Shown here: positions 32,218 to 43,139 of the stretch, piece by piece
Layout of the letters: each line of letters starts with the position of its first letter
Numbering within the stretch: position 1 is the stretch's first letter
Assembly (NCBI RefSeq): GCF_016086655.4
Contig: NC_052135.2
Coordinates: forward strand, 15,404,363 to 15,468,362
Source: Lepeophtheirus salmonis
Taxonomy: Eukaryota > Arthropoda > Copepoda > Siphonostomatoida > Caligidae
DNA: 64,000 bases
Direction of reading: 5' to 3'
The notes under the pieces: generated by a model
The model's database searches: none
Seen by the model: only the letters and a program-made list of their open reading frames with translations
Told to the model about the DNA's origin: nothing
Translations under genes and position numbers: made by a program

Positions 32218-33753
32218 TATTTGTTTTTAACATTCGTATTCAACACAAACATTATTTTATTAATCCCACTACATTCAACCAATTGAGGAATTAAATTTTT
32301 TTTCTTTCTGTTACATAATCTTATTTACTTACTAGTTACTAAACATTCTATGATGCCATTATACCAATGTTCACAATTTTAAAACCAAATTAACGTCAAT
32401 TTATTAAGAGAGAACTTTAAATGAGGCCAATCTATACGGAATATTTTTTTTGGAGCGATCTAGACGGGAATTTTCTTTAAAACCTGTTCATACCAAACTT
32501 CTATACAGAAACAGAAATGAATTTGTTGTGTCTACTAAATATCAAAACGGTCATAACCTAAACTCAACACTAGTACATTATTGCACCAGATATTACATCA
32601 AAGTATTTTTATTGAAATAATCTAGAAGTTCTTTGTTCCAAATATACATTAATATAAAATTTGGAAAAAAAAAGAAAAATATATATATATATATATACAA
32701 AAAACTCAATCTACTTAAAAATATACTTTTTTTAAAATTTAAATATATTCCTAGATAGTAATAAAATGATCTATATGACATGAAGAAAGTAAGTGTGGTT
32801 AGAGAAAGTTGCAAGACGGGAAGATTCAACAATATTGTTTTCCGAGCATCAAAAATTTATAATCACAAAATTTACATCACAATTATTTAATACTAGCGGT
32901 ACTACCCGGAATTGCCCCGATTAATTAGGCCTCGGCTAAAATACGAATTTTGCTCAAATAATATAGAAAATAACTCACCAAGAAATCCTCAGTGTTACTT
33001 ACCATTTTTCATGAGCACACTCACACGTAACTAACTACTCAATACTTATATCAATTCATATGACATTGTTCGCGGTCCTGAAGAATGAAATAATTATATT
33101 AAGAGTTGGTAAATAAAAAAAAATAATATTAATGGGATGACTGATTATAACATGACATTATAATCTAAAGCGCTTACTAACAAACACAAACCAGCCAAAG
33201 AACGTCTTAGAGAGTTAATTATATACCAGCATTCATATTTTATTCAAATCTGAACGTATAATGTAAATGCATATGAATTATGAATGATATACATAAGAGA
33301 GTAATAACAAAAGGAAACAGTGCAACATATTCGATGATGCTACATTCACACGCTTGCAATATTTCATGAATATCAAAGAGACTATATGGGAAAGAGGCGT
33401 CATGTTAATGAATCAAGAATGTTTTTCTTATTTCTAATCCTGATTCGCCATTAATTGTGCATATGCGCTTTTTCATGTCTTGCGCAGTTCATTGTTATAT
33501 CACATCTTTTGACTAATATTCATTTAATGTAATTTAATAGAAGCCAACATTACGGACGAGGTTATGTATTTTTCTTTAGATTTAACTAGAAACATAAACT
33601 ATAAATTACGACAATAATTCAAAGTAAAATCGTATTTTTAATCTAAATGTTTTGATCGAAGTTACGTGAATCCTAAACATAATTCATATACATGGTTTTT
33701 TATTTCTGCCGTCTTGTCTCCATTTTCATTTTTAAGGTCTTTTATTAATAATA
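32218..33753. other. AT-rich sequence with one repeat motif
   Basis: A (TA)n run lies at about 32681-32698. The segment 32890-32920 (TACTAGCGGTACTACCCGGA) resembles, inverted, 56823-56853; see the findings. No gene is recognised in the 1.5 kb. Confidence 0.5.
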
Positions 33754-33877
33754 TATATAATGCACCCTGGGTACAAGTTAGTTACGCACATACTTGTAAT
33801 ATTTCAATAATACGACTACATTGTTATTTCTCAAATCAAAATAAGTTTATAATGTACATCAGGGTGTACTATATATA
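33754..33877. repeat. Small MITE-like inverted repeat (about 125 bp)
   Basis: TATATAATGCACCCTGGGTAC (33754-33774) is inverted at 33854-33877 as GTACATCAGGGTGTACTATA. The match is about 22 bp with a few differences. The interior is AT-rich and non-coding. There is no sister copy in this window. Confidence 0.5.
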
Positions 33878-33959
33878 GTGCACCCCGTGCTTGTTTTTCA
33901 TACATATATCCATACAGACAGACAAACTTGCTTTATTATTGAATATAATACAGATTACA

Positions 33960-34272
33960 CAAGACAACAAATTTTATTTTTTCAAATATATTTTCAATTC
34001 CATATTCCAATATTGCTCCTCAAATACGTAAATTTGATCTTGTGTAATGAAAAAAATCAACTTATTTGTGAAAAAAACAACAACTCTCCCTCCAGAGCCC
34101 AGAGATCTGGTCTGATAAGAATGAAACATAACTCTAAGTACAAAAGTCAGAATTTTGAACAACATTTATTTTATGTCTAAAGCCTGTATCTGTCTCCATT
34201 TTTGAAATAAATACCCTATGCGTTTTTATTCGGATACATAAAGACATACAACCATAATATTATATTATATTA
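33960..34272 (+). repeat. Interspersed repeat R, copy 3
   Basis: Carries TTTTATGTCTAAAGCCTGTA, TGAAATAAATACCCTATGCG, TACAACCATAATATTATATT as in 1925-2240, and GATCTTGTGTAATGAAAAAA, ATCAACTTATTTGTGAAAAA as in the reverse complement of 2300-2530. The Tc1-like element at 34273 is inserted at a TA in its (TATTA)n tail. Confidence 0.7.
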
Positions 34273-35540
34273 CAGGGTGTCCACGATAAATAGGAACTAC
34301 TTTAAACTTCATCCAGATCCATAATGTGGATATTCGGGGTTAAATCATAGTAATATAAAAGGTTGTGTGAACAATACACTATAATTCCACCACAATTGTT
34401 TTTGACAACAAACAATAGTCATCATGGAACAAGTAAGGAGAGACGCCATCCTCGAATTGGCTCGCGCGGGACACAAACCCTCTGCTATCTACAAAATTCT
34501 TAATTAACCCAATACCACGGTGTACCGGGTCTTCAATGCCTGGGAGGTTGAGAGAAAGGTCTGCTGCAAGGCCCACAACATGAGAAGTGATTGAATCCGC
34601 ACTTTCCGTTTCCTTGAAGACTTCCATCAAGACTTCGCCAGGGACTTCCTTGTCCAGGTTGGCCAAGAACCGTGGAGTGAGCAAGCAGCTGGTCTCCAAG
34701 GCTGTGAATGATGACCTCGGGTATAGGTCATCCCGAATGGCCAAACAGCACATCCTCACGGCATCCATGAAGGCCACCAGGCTCACCAACGGTAAGCGTC
34801 TCCTTAATGACCTGAAGAGCCATGGAGGAAGAATCATCTTCTTCTCCGACGAGAAGAACTGGATTGTCGACAGAAGTTACAACGTCTATAATGACAGGTG
34901 GCATGCCAAGGAGAGAGAAGAGGTCCCTGCGGTCTTCACTACAAAGTTCCCGGCCTCCGTGATGACCCTGGGTGTCATCTGCAGCACCGGTGAGGTGATG
35001 CCTCTTTTCCTCTTCAATCCCAAGGAAAGGGTTAACGCGATATGGTACTGCGAAGTCATGGAGGAGTTCGTCATCCTCTGGATGAAGGATACGGCCGCTG
35101 GGAGGGAGTTCATATTCCAACAAGACTCAGCGCCCGCACACATCGCCATGAGGACCACTAACCTCTTCAACTCCCACGACATCACTTTCTGGGATCGTAA
35201 CACCTAGCCCTCCAACTCACCCGACCTCAATCCGTGTGATTACTACTGGTAGGGGAAGTTGGAGAGGGAGGTGTGCAAGGTCAGCCACAAGAGCATCGCG
35301 GCCCTGAAGGACTCCATTATGAGGGAGGAGAATGATGTCGATTCCGCAGAAGTCATCAGGGGATACAAATCCTTTAGGGGAAGGATGGAGAAGATGGTGG
35401 CTCCTGAGGGAGGACATGTTGAATAAATTTATTGTTTAATATCATGTCTAACTTTTTAATATTAACAAATACACTCCAAATTCCATTTTTATCAAGCAGG
35501 TTGAATTTTAAGATAGTTCCAATTTATCGTGGACACCCTG
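34273..35540 (+). mobile_element. Tc1-like DD37D (maT-like) element, full length, complete ends (1268 bp)
   Basis: TIRs of 27 bp with one mismatch start CAGGGTGTCCACGATAAATA at 34273 and end at 35540 as the reverse complement. TA duplications lie at 34271-34272 and 35541-35542. The transposase occupies 34424-35426 in the forward direction. This is the best-preserved transposon of the window. The region is strongly GC-richer than its AT-rich flanks. Confidence 0.95.
34424..35426 (+). pseudogene. Tc1-like DD37D transposase, nearly complete but with stops and one frameshift
   Basis: The start ATG at 34424 gives MEQVRRDAILELARAGHKPS, the first helix-turn-helix. A TAA interrupts at codon 28 (LN-stop). 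A frameshift before 34587 moves to the frame that stays open to 35207 (206 codons). This contains the second DNA-binding region (GTSLSRLAKNRGVSKQLVSK), RIIFFSDEKNWIVD with the first catalytic Asp, ASVMTLGVICSTGEVMPLF, and EFIFQQDSAPAHIA with the second Asp. Two in-frame TAG stops follow, both where Trp is expected: before PSNSPDLNPCDYYW and inside YYW-stop-G. The third Asp is in NPCD, 37 residues after the second. The tail ends SFRGRMEKMVAPEGGHVE and TAA at 35424-35426. All three catalytic acids are present, so inactivation is recent-looking: three stops and one frameshift. Confidence 0.9.
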
Positions 35541-35788
35541 TACTAGAAAACATTGAAATTAAAAAAGTTCAGTACTTTATAAAATACTCTTATTTAATAT
35601 ATCAAAACTATTTTTTGTTATTTTTTTTATTTTGAAGGAAAGCATTTACATTAGACATTGAAGAACTAAATAGAAAAACGCATCATACCATTATCAAATT
35701 CAAATGACCCTTAAATCAATCCCATATAAAATAGGTTGAAATCCAAAATTATCTCTATATATACTTTCTATCCTTATGCTAATATATA
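35541..35788. other. AT-rich spacer between two Tc1-like elements
   Basis: Nothing recognised. Confidence 0.5.
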
Positions 35789-36563
35789 AAAGGAGTTGGG
35801 ATCAAATTGTCGCCAAAATATTTTTCTACAAAAAACAACACAAAATATACATTTTTTAACTTTTTATTGAAAATCAAAACTATGAAGAGCATATAGGTAT
35901 AGAGTAGCCATTCATTTGATATAATCACCGTTGGCATCAATAACAGCCTCAATACGGCCTCTGAACCGGCCGCAGGCTCTTCTGACCATCTCATTGTCCA
36001 TGTTGCCGAATACCTCCTTGATGGAGTCCATCAGGCTGGCCTTGGTGCTATGGGGATGTCTGTTGGTATGTCTCTCGACATAGCCCCAGACAAAATAGTC
36101 CAAAAGATTAAGGTCGGGAGAGTTAGGAGGCCACAAATTCTTGGTTACGACGTCATAACAGTTCTCGGTTAACCACTGCATGGAGATTTTGGACACATGG
36201 CAGGGTGCTGAGTCCTGTTGCCACACCCAGAACTTGTCTCCGGCCTTCATGGACCTGGTAGGGTCATCCTCAACCATCTTCTTCACCTTGTCGACAAAGT
36301 CGGTGTCCCTGACCTTCTGTCGGCGCCCTCCTCCTTGGGTGCCCTTTTTATGGTGGCATCAACATCCCAGGTGTCCTTTAGCTTCTTACGGATACGCTGA
36401 ACAGTCCGTAAACGGCGGACCTCGAAAGCTCCTCGTTCCACTTATAGCTCTTTATCTCCTCATATGATGACGGCATGATGCTAACTGAACTACGTATCGT
36501 CAGCTGACGAAAATAGCTTTCCTATTTGGTAACCGGTTTTTTATTTGATAATGTCGTCTTCAA
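35789..36563 (-). mobile_element. Tc1-like (DD37D type) element, family C copy 2, right end lost
   Basis: The left terminus after TA (35787-35788) is a mutated version of the family C terminal repeat, with GGGATCAAATTGTCGCC intact. Sequence from 35805 to 36190 is almost the same as 24040-24430. The copy ends near 36563 inside the region before the right TIR (…GTCGTCTTCAA), so the right terminal repeat is missing. It has a different internal deletion from copy 1. Confidence 0.85.
35912..36460 (-). pseudogene. Tc1-like (DD37D type) transposase, family C copy 2, central deletion
   Basis: Antisense, N-terminal pieces (RIRKKLKDTWDVDATI and the acidic linker) are out of frame upstream of 36290. 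An open frame then runs 36286-35912: MKKMVEDDPTRSMKAGDKFW, VWQQDSAPCHVSKISMQWLT, NLWPPNSPDLNLLDYFVWGY, VERHTNRHPHSTKASLMD, FRGRIEAVIDANGDYI. The second catalytic Asp (QQD) and third Asp (NLLD) are present with 37 residues between them. The first Asp block is deleted by a join between SMKAG and DKFWVWQQD. Copy 1 is joined elsewhere and lost the second Asp too. The part coding the first helix-turn-helix is also shortened near 36410. Confidence 0.85.
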
Positions 36564-37255
36564 CATGCATGTAGACAGGTTCTACCTTCGTCATTAATAT
36601 TGTTACTTTGGTTTTAATAACTTTTTACATACACATATATTCAATGTATATCGTGGGACCAGAATCAAACTTCGTATTTGGCAATTTTATGAATTACAGA
36701 AATTATTTGATTGCTCTTAATGGAAATATATTTTTCTATTAAAGTCTAGTTTCAAGTAAATTGAAATATCCTAAAGCAATGTTTTAATACAATATTTCTG
36801 AATGTTGCTGTATAAATTAGTATATTTCAATTGCTAAAAATTATTGTTCCAAGATTTAAGAAGAAAATCGTCGCAAGGGATATTTACTATACACAAGCAT
36901 TGATTTTTATTGATTATAATCTCAGTTTACATGATTGCTGAAGGAACTCATTGGTTAAAGCAAGCAATTACACTAGTGAAAGTTGACATATCTATTGTGT
37001 ATTTGCAGTTTAAGATACATGTGAAAAATACACATGAGTTTCCTTCCCTCAAATATCTAGGGATGAGTAGAACAGACGACTTAAAGCATTCAACTCTAAA
37101 TTATCAATAAGTGACAGCAAGTCTACATCCATAAAAAGGATCCATTTAGAGATCATGGCATGATAAACAAACAATAAAAACTTTAATTGCTGCTTAATAA
37201 CATGTTTTTAGGTGCGTTTGCAGATTTAAATATATATACATATAATTTTTTTTTT
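36564..37255. other. AT-rich spacer
   Basis: A 66-codon plus-strand frame (36910-37110) has no recognised domain. Nothing else was seen. Confidence 0.5.
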
Positions 37256-37680
37256 TTTTTATATATAGCTGTACATTTTTGAATTTTTTTCCAAAATTAT
37301 CAAAAAATTGAACTTTTTTAAAAATAAACTTTTTAAATATTTTATTTTTTGAAAAAAAAAAATCAAAAATTAATTTTACCATATTACATTTTAGAAAAAA
37401 AATTCAAAAATGTACAGCTATATATAAAAAAATTATTTTTTTTGTAAAAAAATCCAAAATCCATAGCTGTTCACAGAAAATAAAATTTTTTAGAAAATAT
37501 TTGAAAAATGAAAAGAAATGTTTAAAATTAAATTTTTAGAATAAAAATTTCAAATGTTCAATTTTCTAGTAAAAAGCAAAAATTCCTTTATTTTGTTATA
37601 ATTATTATTATTATGATTTTTTTTTTTGGTGGGGGGAGGGGTTACAGACCCTCAAGCCTACTGTTTGAGGACGCCCCTGC
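37256..37680 (+). repeat. AT-rich array family, copy 4, with a long hairpin
   Basis: The left arm 37258-37296 (TTTATATATAGCTGTACATT...) is inverted almost perfectly at 37389-37428, a roughly 38-bp stem with about 93 bases between. The array continues with AGCTGTTCACAGAAAATAAA. It ends in TTCTAGTAAAAAGCAAAAAT (about 37562), a G-rich stretch (GGTGGGGGGAGGGG) and AGCCTACTGTTTGAGGACGC then CCCTG. Confidence 0.75.
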
Positions 37681-38350
37681 TCTCAAATCTTAAGGAATAA
37701 GTAATAGTAGGAATCTGAACAAATCCAATGATTGACAATGACGGAAATCTCCCTTCAAGAATTAGTTGCATTATTGTTTTACACAATAATTTACAAGTAA
37801 AGAAGCATAAAGTCGTTTATAATGTTCACAACTTTCTCTTGCGTAAAACAATGCAGTGAGAGGATTAATACAACTTCATTTTCAATTTTATACTTTTCCT
37901 GAGATGTTTTGTTTTTTCTTGCTTAAAAATAAGTTGTATTGGTTCTATATTTTATATTTCTTCAATAAAGTTCATACTTTGGTTTGACCGCTTACGATAT
38001 ATTTATTTTTTTGAGCCCATGATACGTGGAATAGTCAAAAAAATATTTAGTTCTATATTTTAAACAACATAGTTCATTTTATTTATTCCTTGTTTTTTTT
38101 TTGTGTAATAGGAAAAAAAGGTTCAAAATGGAGCTTTGAAGTGCTTTATTCATAGCTTTTTTTTCGACATCTTGTATTCTTGTATATTATATATATTTAG
38201 ACTTTTTTGTAAGCATATCTCAAACTACATAAAAATAAACAGACTTTCTTTGAAGCGAAAGTCTGCAAAGAACATTTTAATACAAACACAAAAAGAACTT
38301 CTATTTCTGTTATTGGGGATTTGTGTACAATACTTGTTTGATTTCATCTA
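37681..38350. other. AT-rich spacer
   Basis: No gene was seen. A long plus-strand open frame beginning here (38136-38735) is the wrong strand of the Tc1-like element that follows. Confidence 0.5.
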
Positions 38351-39458
38351 CAGGATAGGGCAGCAAAACGTGAACTCGAGAGATAGATTTAGAAATACAT
38401 CAATAATTTTCAATAATAGGCAAAAAACTAAACAAAATGTTAAAAGACATGTAGACAAGGTTTTTGCAAAAGTTTTTTACTCAATACGGACTCCTTCATT
38501 ATCAATCACAGCCTTTACAGGTCGCCTAAAGGCCATGCAGGAGTTGATGACAAACGCCTCAGACAGTTTGTTCCATGTAGCCACTATGGAGTCCACATTT
38601 ATGTGTGATACCCTATTGGTTTCCCTTTCTAAAGCGCCTCATATAGAAAAGTCCAGTGGGTTCAAATCCGGAGAGGAAGAGGGCCATGTCTCTTTGGATT
38701 TTGCCCAGAACTATTGTTACTTGGCGGACGTATGAGAGGAGGTGCTGTCCTGAGTCTATACGTAGTTAGCCTCCGCGTAGTTGGTCTTCAGCCATGGTAA
38801 GATGGAGTACCTAAGCATCTTACAGACCTTGGACCTTTTCTTTTATTTCCCCGAGCCAGCGGTCATTCCGGTGGCTGGGGAATTGATCTACTGTAAAAAT
38901 CTTCACAATTGACCTTGCCGTGATCCATGTGATAATTTTCTTCCACCAGACGAGCCTCCTGGCTTTCATGTCTTCTGTCAGAAGGTGTGTGGGGTCCTTG
39001 TGAAAGAATTTAATCACAAGTTGAGCCTTATAACCCTCCTGATGGTCCTCGGAGCCACAAAGAGGACGTCGGGGAGGTGATTCATCGACTTAGTGGGATC
39101 CTCCTTTATATTCTTTTCGAAACTTAACAGGAACTCTGTATTCCTCTTTAAATTATGCCCTCCACTTCTTGACATTGTGGAGAGGTCTTCTCCACTTTTT
39201 TTATCTTAGCCAACTTAAAAACTAGGCTCCTAGAATACTTAACAATGTCCTTAATCTTCATCACATCAACTCCAGCATCTAGGAGATTTGAGATGCACTG
39301 CCTTTTTGCTTGTTGCTCGCTCATGTTGAAGAAATGATTAAATGATTAGAATAGTTTGTTAATTTAAAAGAACGGTGGAAACAGAAGGTCAAAAAATAAT
39401 CACTGGTAATGATAAAATAAACATTAATTAACAGTCCACATTTTGCTGCCTTACCCTG
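38351..39458 (-). mobile_element. Tc1-like element, family A copy 2, complete ends (1108 bp)
   Basis: The left end CAGGATAGGGCAGCAAAACG at 38351 and the right end (reverse complement CAGGGTAAGGCAGCAAAATG) at 39458 form the TIRs. TA is present at both sides (38349-38350, 39459-39460). The transposase is antisense. Family A copy 1 at 15306-16428 shares the TIRs and much of the interior. Confidence 0.93.
38480..39325 (-). pseudogene. Tc1-like transposase, family A copy 2, multiply disrupted
   Basis: From the ATG at 39325 the antisense reading is MSEQQAKRQCISNLLDAGVD, VMKIKDIVKYSRSLVFKLAK (helix-turn-helix). It continues in shifted frames with NLKRNTEFLLSFEKNIKEDP, MNHLPDVLFVAPRTIRRVIR, FFHKDPTHLLTEDMKARRLV and NDRWLGEIKEKVQG. 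A deletion then removes the block with the first catalytic Asp's downstream part. Near 38740 the second motif is TQDSTSSHTSAK, so its Asp is kept. The C-terminal part is SGDSSLDPPLDFSI-like and WNKLSEAFVINSCMAFRRPV, KAVIDNEG. Multiple stops and frameshifts exist. Confidence 0.8.
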
Positions 39459-40651
39459 TATAATCTATAAATGATTGCAAAATGTAATAGTAAGATCTTT
39501 ATTATTAGACTGAAAAATCAAGGTAAAAACATTATCATATAATAAGACGGTATTACCTTGTCATACAAAAATATAGATTGTATTTTTTTGTCATCTGTCG
39601 ATAACTCTATTTATTTTCTGCTAATCAGTGTTCTGAACGTTGATTGGTTGAGTTAGCTATTTTTAAACTCTGATTATATTTACCAACAATTATTGAGTAG
39701 TAATTTAATATTTGGTAAGAGTTAGATAAGTTCCCATGACTTTGGGCCTGTTTTCTGTTTCTTTTGGAAGAGAGGTTGTAAGATACTATAAAGTTAATTT
39801 TTCATGTTATGGCAATTTAATAAGATGTGAAAAAATACAAACAAGACAAGAGAACATCAATTAAAAATTGCACGTTTTTTGCCCGATTGAATTATACATT
39901 TCTTATCATTTGTGAACGAACTTTAAATAATAAGCTAAATTAAAAAAAAAAAAAAATTACTATACTAAATTAAATCTTATACCTTTGTGGGAAAATGATA
40001 TTTAAAGATATTTGTTATATAAGTATATACGTGTGCAAAGATTAAAAAACATATTATTAACAGTGTACAGTATATGTACGAAAACGTCTTGAAAATACTT
40101 TTTCCTTGTATGATATAAATAACCAAAGAAAATGAAAGCTTCTATTTACAGTATCTATGGGGTATCAAAATTAATTAATTTTATGTATAAAAAATATCTT
40201 TTTTCAAGATAGATTATACAAATCATCATAGAGGTTTTTTTATAGTTTTTTTCATATCCTTTCTGAAATGAACCTCATAATGACAAATCAATAATTCTTT
40301 TTAGATCGGTATTGATATAATAGGACACTGCATTACTGTATGTACTTAATAATACTAAAAAATAATAAGGCATAACACTTATTACCACATCTATCAATAA
40401 CTGTACGTTCTGCTCCCCTGTTCACATGAAATGTTAATTATATATACCACCGATATAATAACAGTTTAAAAATTGTACCTATATTTTTTTATTTATTTCT
40501 TCATGCATAGTTTGTACAAATATACATTGCGTGTAGTAATTTGCAAATATGGAAACAATGCATTTGTTTGTTTTCAATACTTATTATGAGTGAATTTGAA
40601 TATCGGAATTACAAATGTACAATTACTAATTTAATATATTTTGTTCACTAG
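39459..40651. other. AT-rich sequence, no gene seen
   Basis: Poly-A runs at about 39940 and short palindromic AT stretches are present. Nothing else was recognised. Confidence 0.5.
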
Positions 40652-40840
40652 GTGTCTAATATAAGCACACCTACACTAGATAAGTTGTACATAAATCCAT
40701 CACAGGAGCAAAACAGGAGAGAACAAAAAATGACTAGGGTAGCAACAGATACATATGTTATGGACCGCCAAATTATAAAAATATATATCTCTTATATACA
40801 CCCAGACTATCACCGTCATATACTTCTTTACCATTTTTAA
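40652..40840 (+). CDS. Possible terminal exon, unrecognised
   Basis: Immediately before the open segment is a textbook-looking 3' splice site: a branch-site-like TTACTAAT (about 40622-40629), then TTTAATATATTTTGTTCACTAG with the AG at 40650-40651. The open frame reads VSNISTPTLDKLYINPSQEQ, NRREQKMTRVATDTYVMDRQ, IIKIYISYIHPDYHRHILLY and stops at 40838-40840. Composition is less AT-biased than the surroundings in its first half. No domain was recognised and no partner exon was found. It may be chance, or a terminal exon of a gene extending outside the recognisable region. Confidence 0.22.
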   Translation: MSNISTPTLDKLYINPSQEQNRREQKMTRVATDTYVMDRQIIKIYISYIHPDYHRHILLYHF

Positions 40841-42149
40841 AATGAATTATATAGATACTTCGTAATGATAAAATCTACATTATATATTATTCAACACTGT
40901 ATTAATAAATTTGTATTTTTATAATTTCTTTATATAAATAATAAATTGGCCAAAATACATGTATATATTATAAACGACGTGGGATCTAAGAGAAATTGTA
41001 TTCGTGTTCTTTTGGAAACGGAGCATAATTATATAATGCCTCATTACTTTATTTATTTACCTAAAAGAATACATTATAAAGTATCCATGACGTATCAAGG
41101 GAGAGGAGGGAATCAACAGCTCACAACAAAATACATAGATTTTTTTTGTCTTAGCGAGGTAAGCCTGTGTTCATTGCACTCCCTTAAAACCACGTGTTTT
41201 TCAATTTTCAATGGACTTTTTATTTAAGAAATAACTTTTCTTTTTTTCAAAAGAGGAAAAGGACGATCCATTTTTTAAAATTCTCTCTCCAGTTTATTGC
41301 ATGTTATTATGCAGGTGTACGTAGTATTACATGGTTTTAAGTAGAATTCTTCGAGACGAAGGATATTTTTTCTGCAATGCCAGACCGATTTGACATAAGG
41401 ACGATACATTTAATTTATGAACAAATTTTCACATACAAATTATTTGTATGCCCCATTAAAGGCGCTGTAAATTGTCCTTGAAGTAGCCAAAATGCATGCC
41501 CACAATAAAGTACTGATTAATTGATAGATTATATATATATATATCTAAAGAAAAGAGCCAATGAAATATTGGGCTCAATGTATATGTGAATTAAAAAATA
41601 AAATGTAATTGTCTTTTTTTTCTCATATTGACGCAACCCATCTATATTTTCGTCACAGTTTTGTATACTTGTGATAACATCGTTTTCGCATCTTCTCAGT
41701 GGAGAGAAAAGAAGAATTATGACTTTTTAATTTACTAATAAATTTTGAACTATATTAATTATCATTACCAATTTTGGGACACTTATGTGAAACATCAATT
41801 TGCTCCTATATATGATTGCCAAATATAACTGAGTTATCACAAGTCAATAAAACGGTATTTGTTTGATATCAAGTTATCTCAAATCGAAAATTGGTTATAA
41901 CTTTTTTATTATAGCGAATTTATGAGTAATTTTTTCAAATATGATAGATATCATATACATATTACATACTAATTCAATCAATAAAATCGTCAAATTCGAG
42001 TTATCAGAAGTTTACAAAACAACGACGATTTGTAAGATCTGTACTCATTACGTTAAGTAATTAGGAGTATTTTTCAATCTTTTTTTCATGAAAAAAGTAA
42101 ATTTGGTGTACCTTGTTTATAGATATATTGGTTTTAATTTGAGCCCCAA
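40841..42149. other. AT-rich sequence
   Basis: A 93-codon plus-strand frame (40946-41227) contains a GAG/GTAAGC donor-like site near 41157 but has no recognised domain. A (TA)n run lies at about 41530-41542. I call no gene. Confidence 0.4.
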
Positions 42150-42400
42150 ATGGGTAGCGGATAAAATATATTCATAGGTTGAGACCGAAATAAATAGATC
42201 TATTTAATGAGACCAAGATTGAAAAAACTGCAGGTATACTGAGACCAAAAAATCGGTTTACGATCTTTTAAACGATGAAACTTCGGTATAGGGTCTAGGA
42301 TTGCGGTCTAAGATCAAGGCTCATATATCGGTAAAAATGAGCCTAAAAATTATCATTTATTACCCAACCGGAAAAAAAAAATCAATCGTGATCGGTCTTA
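42150..42400 (+). repeat. GAGACC/GGTCTNAG-rich segment with a 16-bp palindrome
   Basis: TTGAGACCGAAATAAA, ATGAGACCAAGATT, CTGAGACCAAAAAATC and further GGTCTAGGA, GGTCTAAGA, GGTCTTAGA words recur every 30-50 bases. TAAATAGATCTATTTA at 42191-42206 is a perfect palindrome. No sister copy was found in this window. It is probably a degenerate tandem array. Confidence 0.45.
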
Positions 42401-43139
42401 GACATAATTGATTTATTAAACTCTATTAAGTACTTTCATTATAAGATTAATAATTTCCCAGAGATTTTGAAGGAATGTGCAGAAGCAAAATGGTAAAAAT
42501 GTAAAAAATTGCACGCAACAAGTTATATATGTATTAGTTATCTCCTCGATTATTTTGCATTGTAATTGATAGTATGAATATTTTTCTCTCAGAAAAGCAT
42601 TAATATATCTTATAGTAAATTATATCATCTTTAAAAAGTTACAAAGTATAAAAAGCTGATTTGTGAACTGTTTTGATGATCATTGAAGAAGAAGTCACTT
42701 TTTAAAAAAAAATGGGTAATTTTCAAAAATTTGAGGGCGTTGAGCTATCCCTAAATATTTTTCGATTTCGCTGAAACTTTGCTGATTGTATTTTTTTAAC
42801 AAAAAGTACGGATTTTTACCCGTAGAACCGGACATTTTAATAAAACAAAATATAAAAAACATCTTAATGTGCATAGAAAAAGCCAAAAGTGTCATTGATA
42901 TGACAAAAAAAAAACAAAAAAAAACTCCAAGTACTGTTTGTTGGGCTTATACTACCCGCTACAAACTTCTATTCAAATAGAGAATAATTGATCTATTTTC
43001 TCAACAGAGTAGGTATTCAGATTCAATTACTCTATAACGCTATATAAATGGCAAATCTATATCATTCTGTCAAAATTGAAGTTTTAAACGAGTAAAATAA
43101 AAAACACAATTTGAAGATTTTTTTTGTATATGTGGTGCG
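42401..43139. other. AT-rich spacer
   Basis: Two short opposite-strand frames (42695-42980) overlap and have no recognised motif. Confidence 0.5.

Noticed and set aside
34379..35417. Long minus-strand open frames (152, 131, 105 and 66 codons)
   Set aside because: They are antisense shadows of the DD37D transposase, whose catalytic motifs are on the plus strand.
36180..36467. Plus-strand frame of 95 codons
   Set aside because: Shadow of the antisense family C transposase.
38136..38735. A 199-codon plus-strand open frame, one of the longest in the window
   Set aside because: From 38351 it runs along the wrong strand of the family A Tc1-like element, whose transposase motifs are on the minus strand; before that it is AT-rich.
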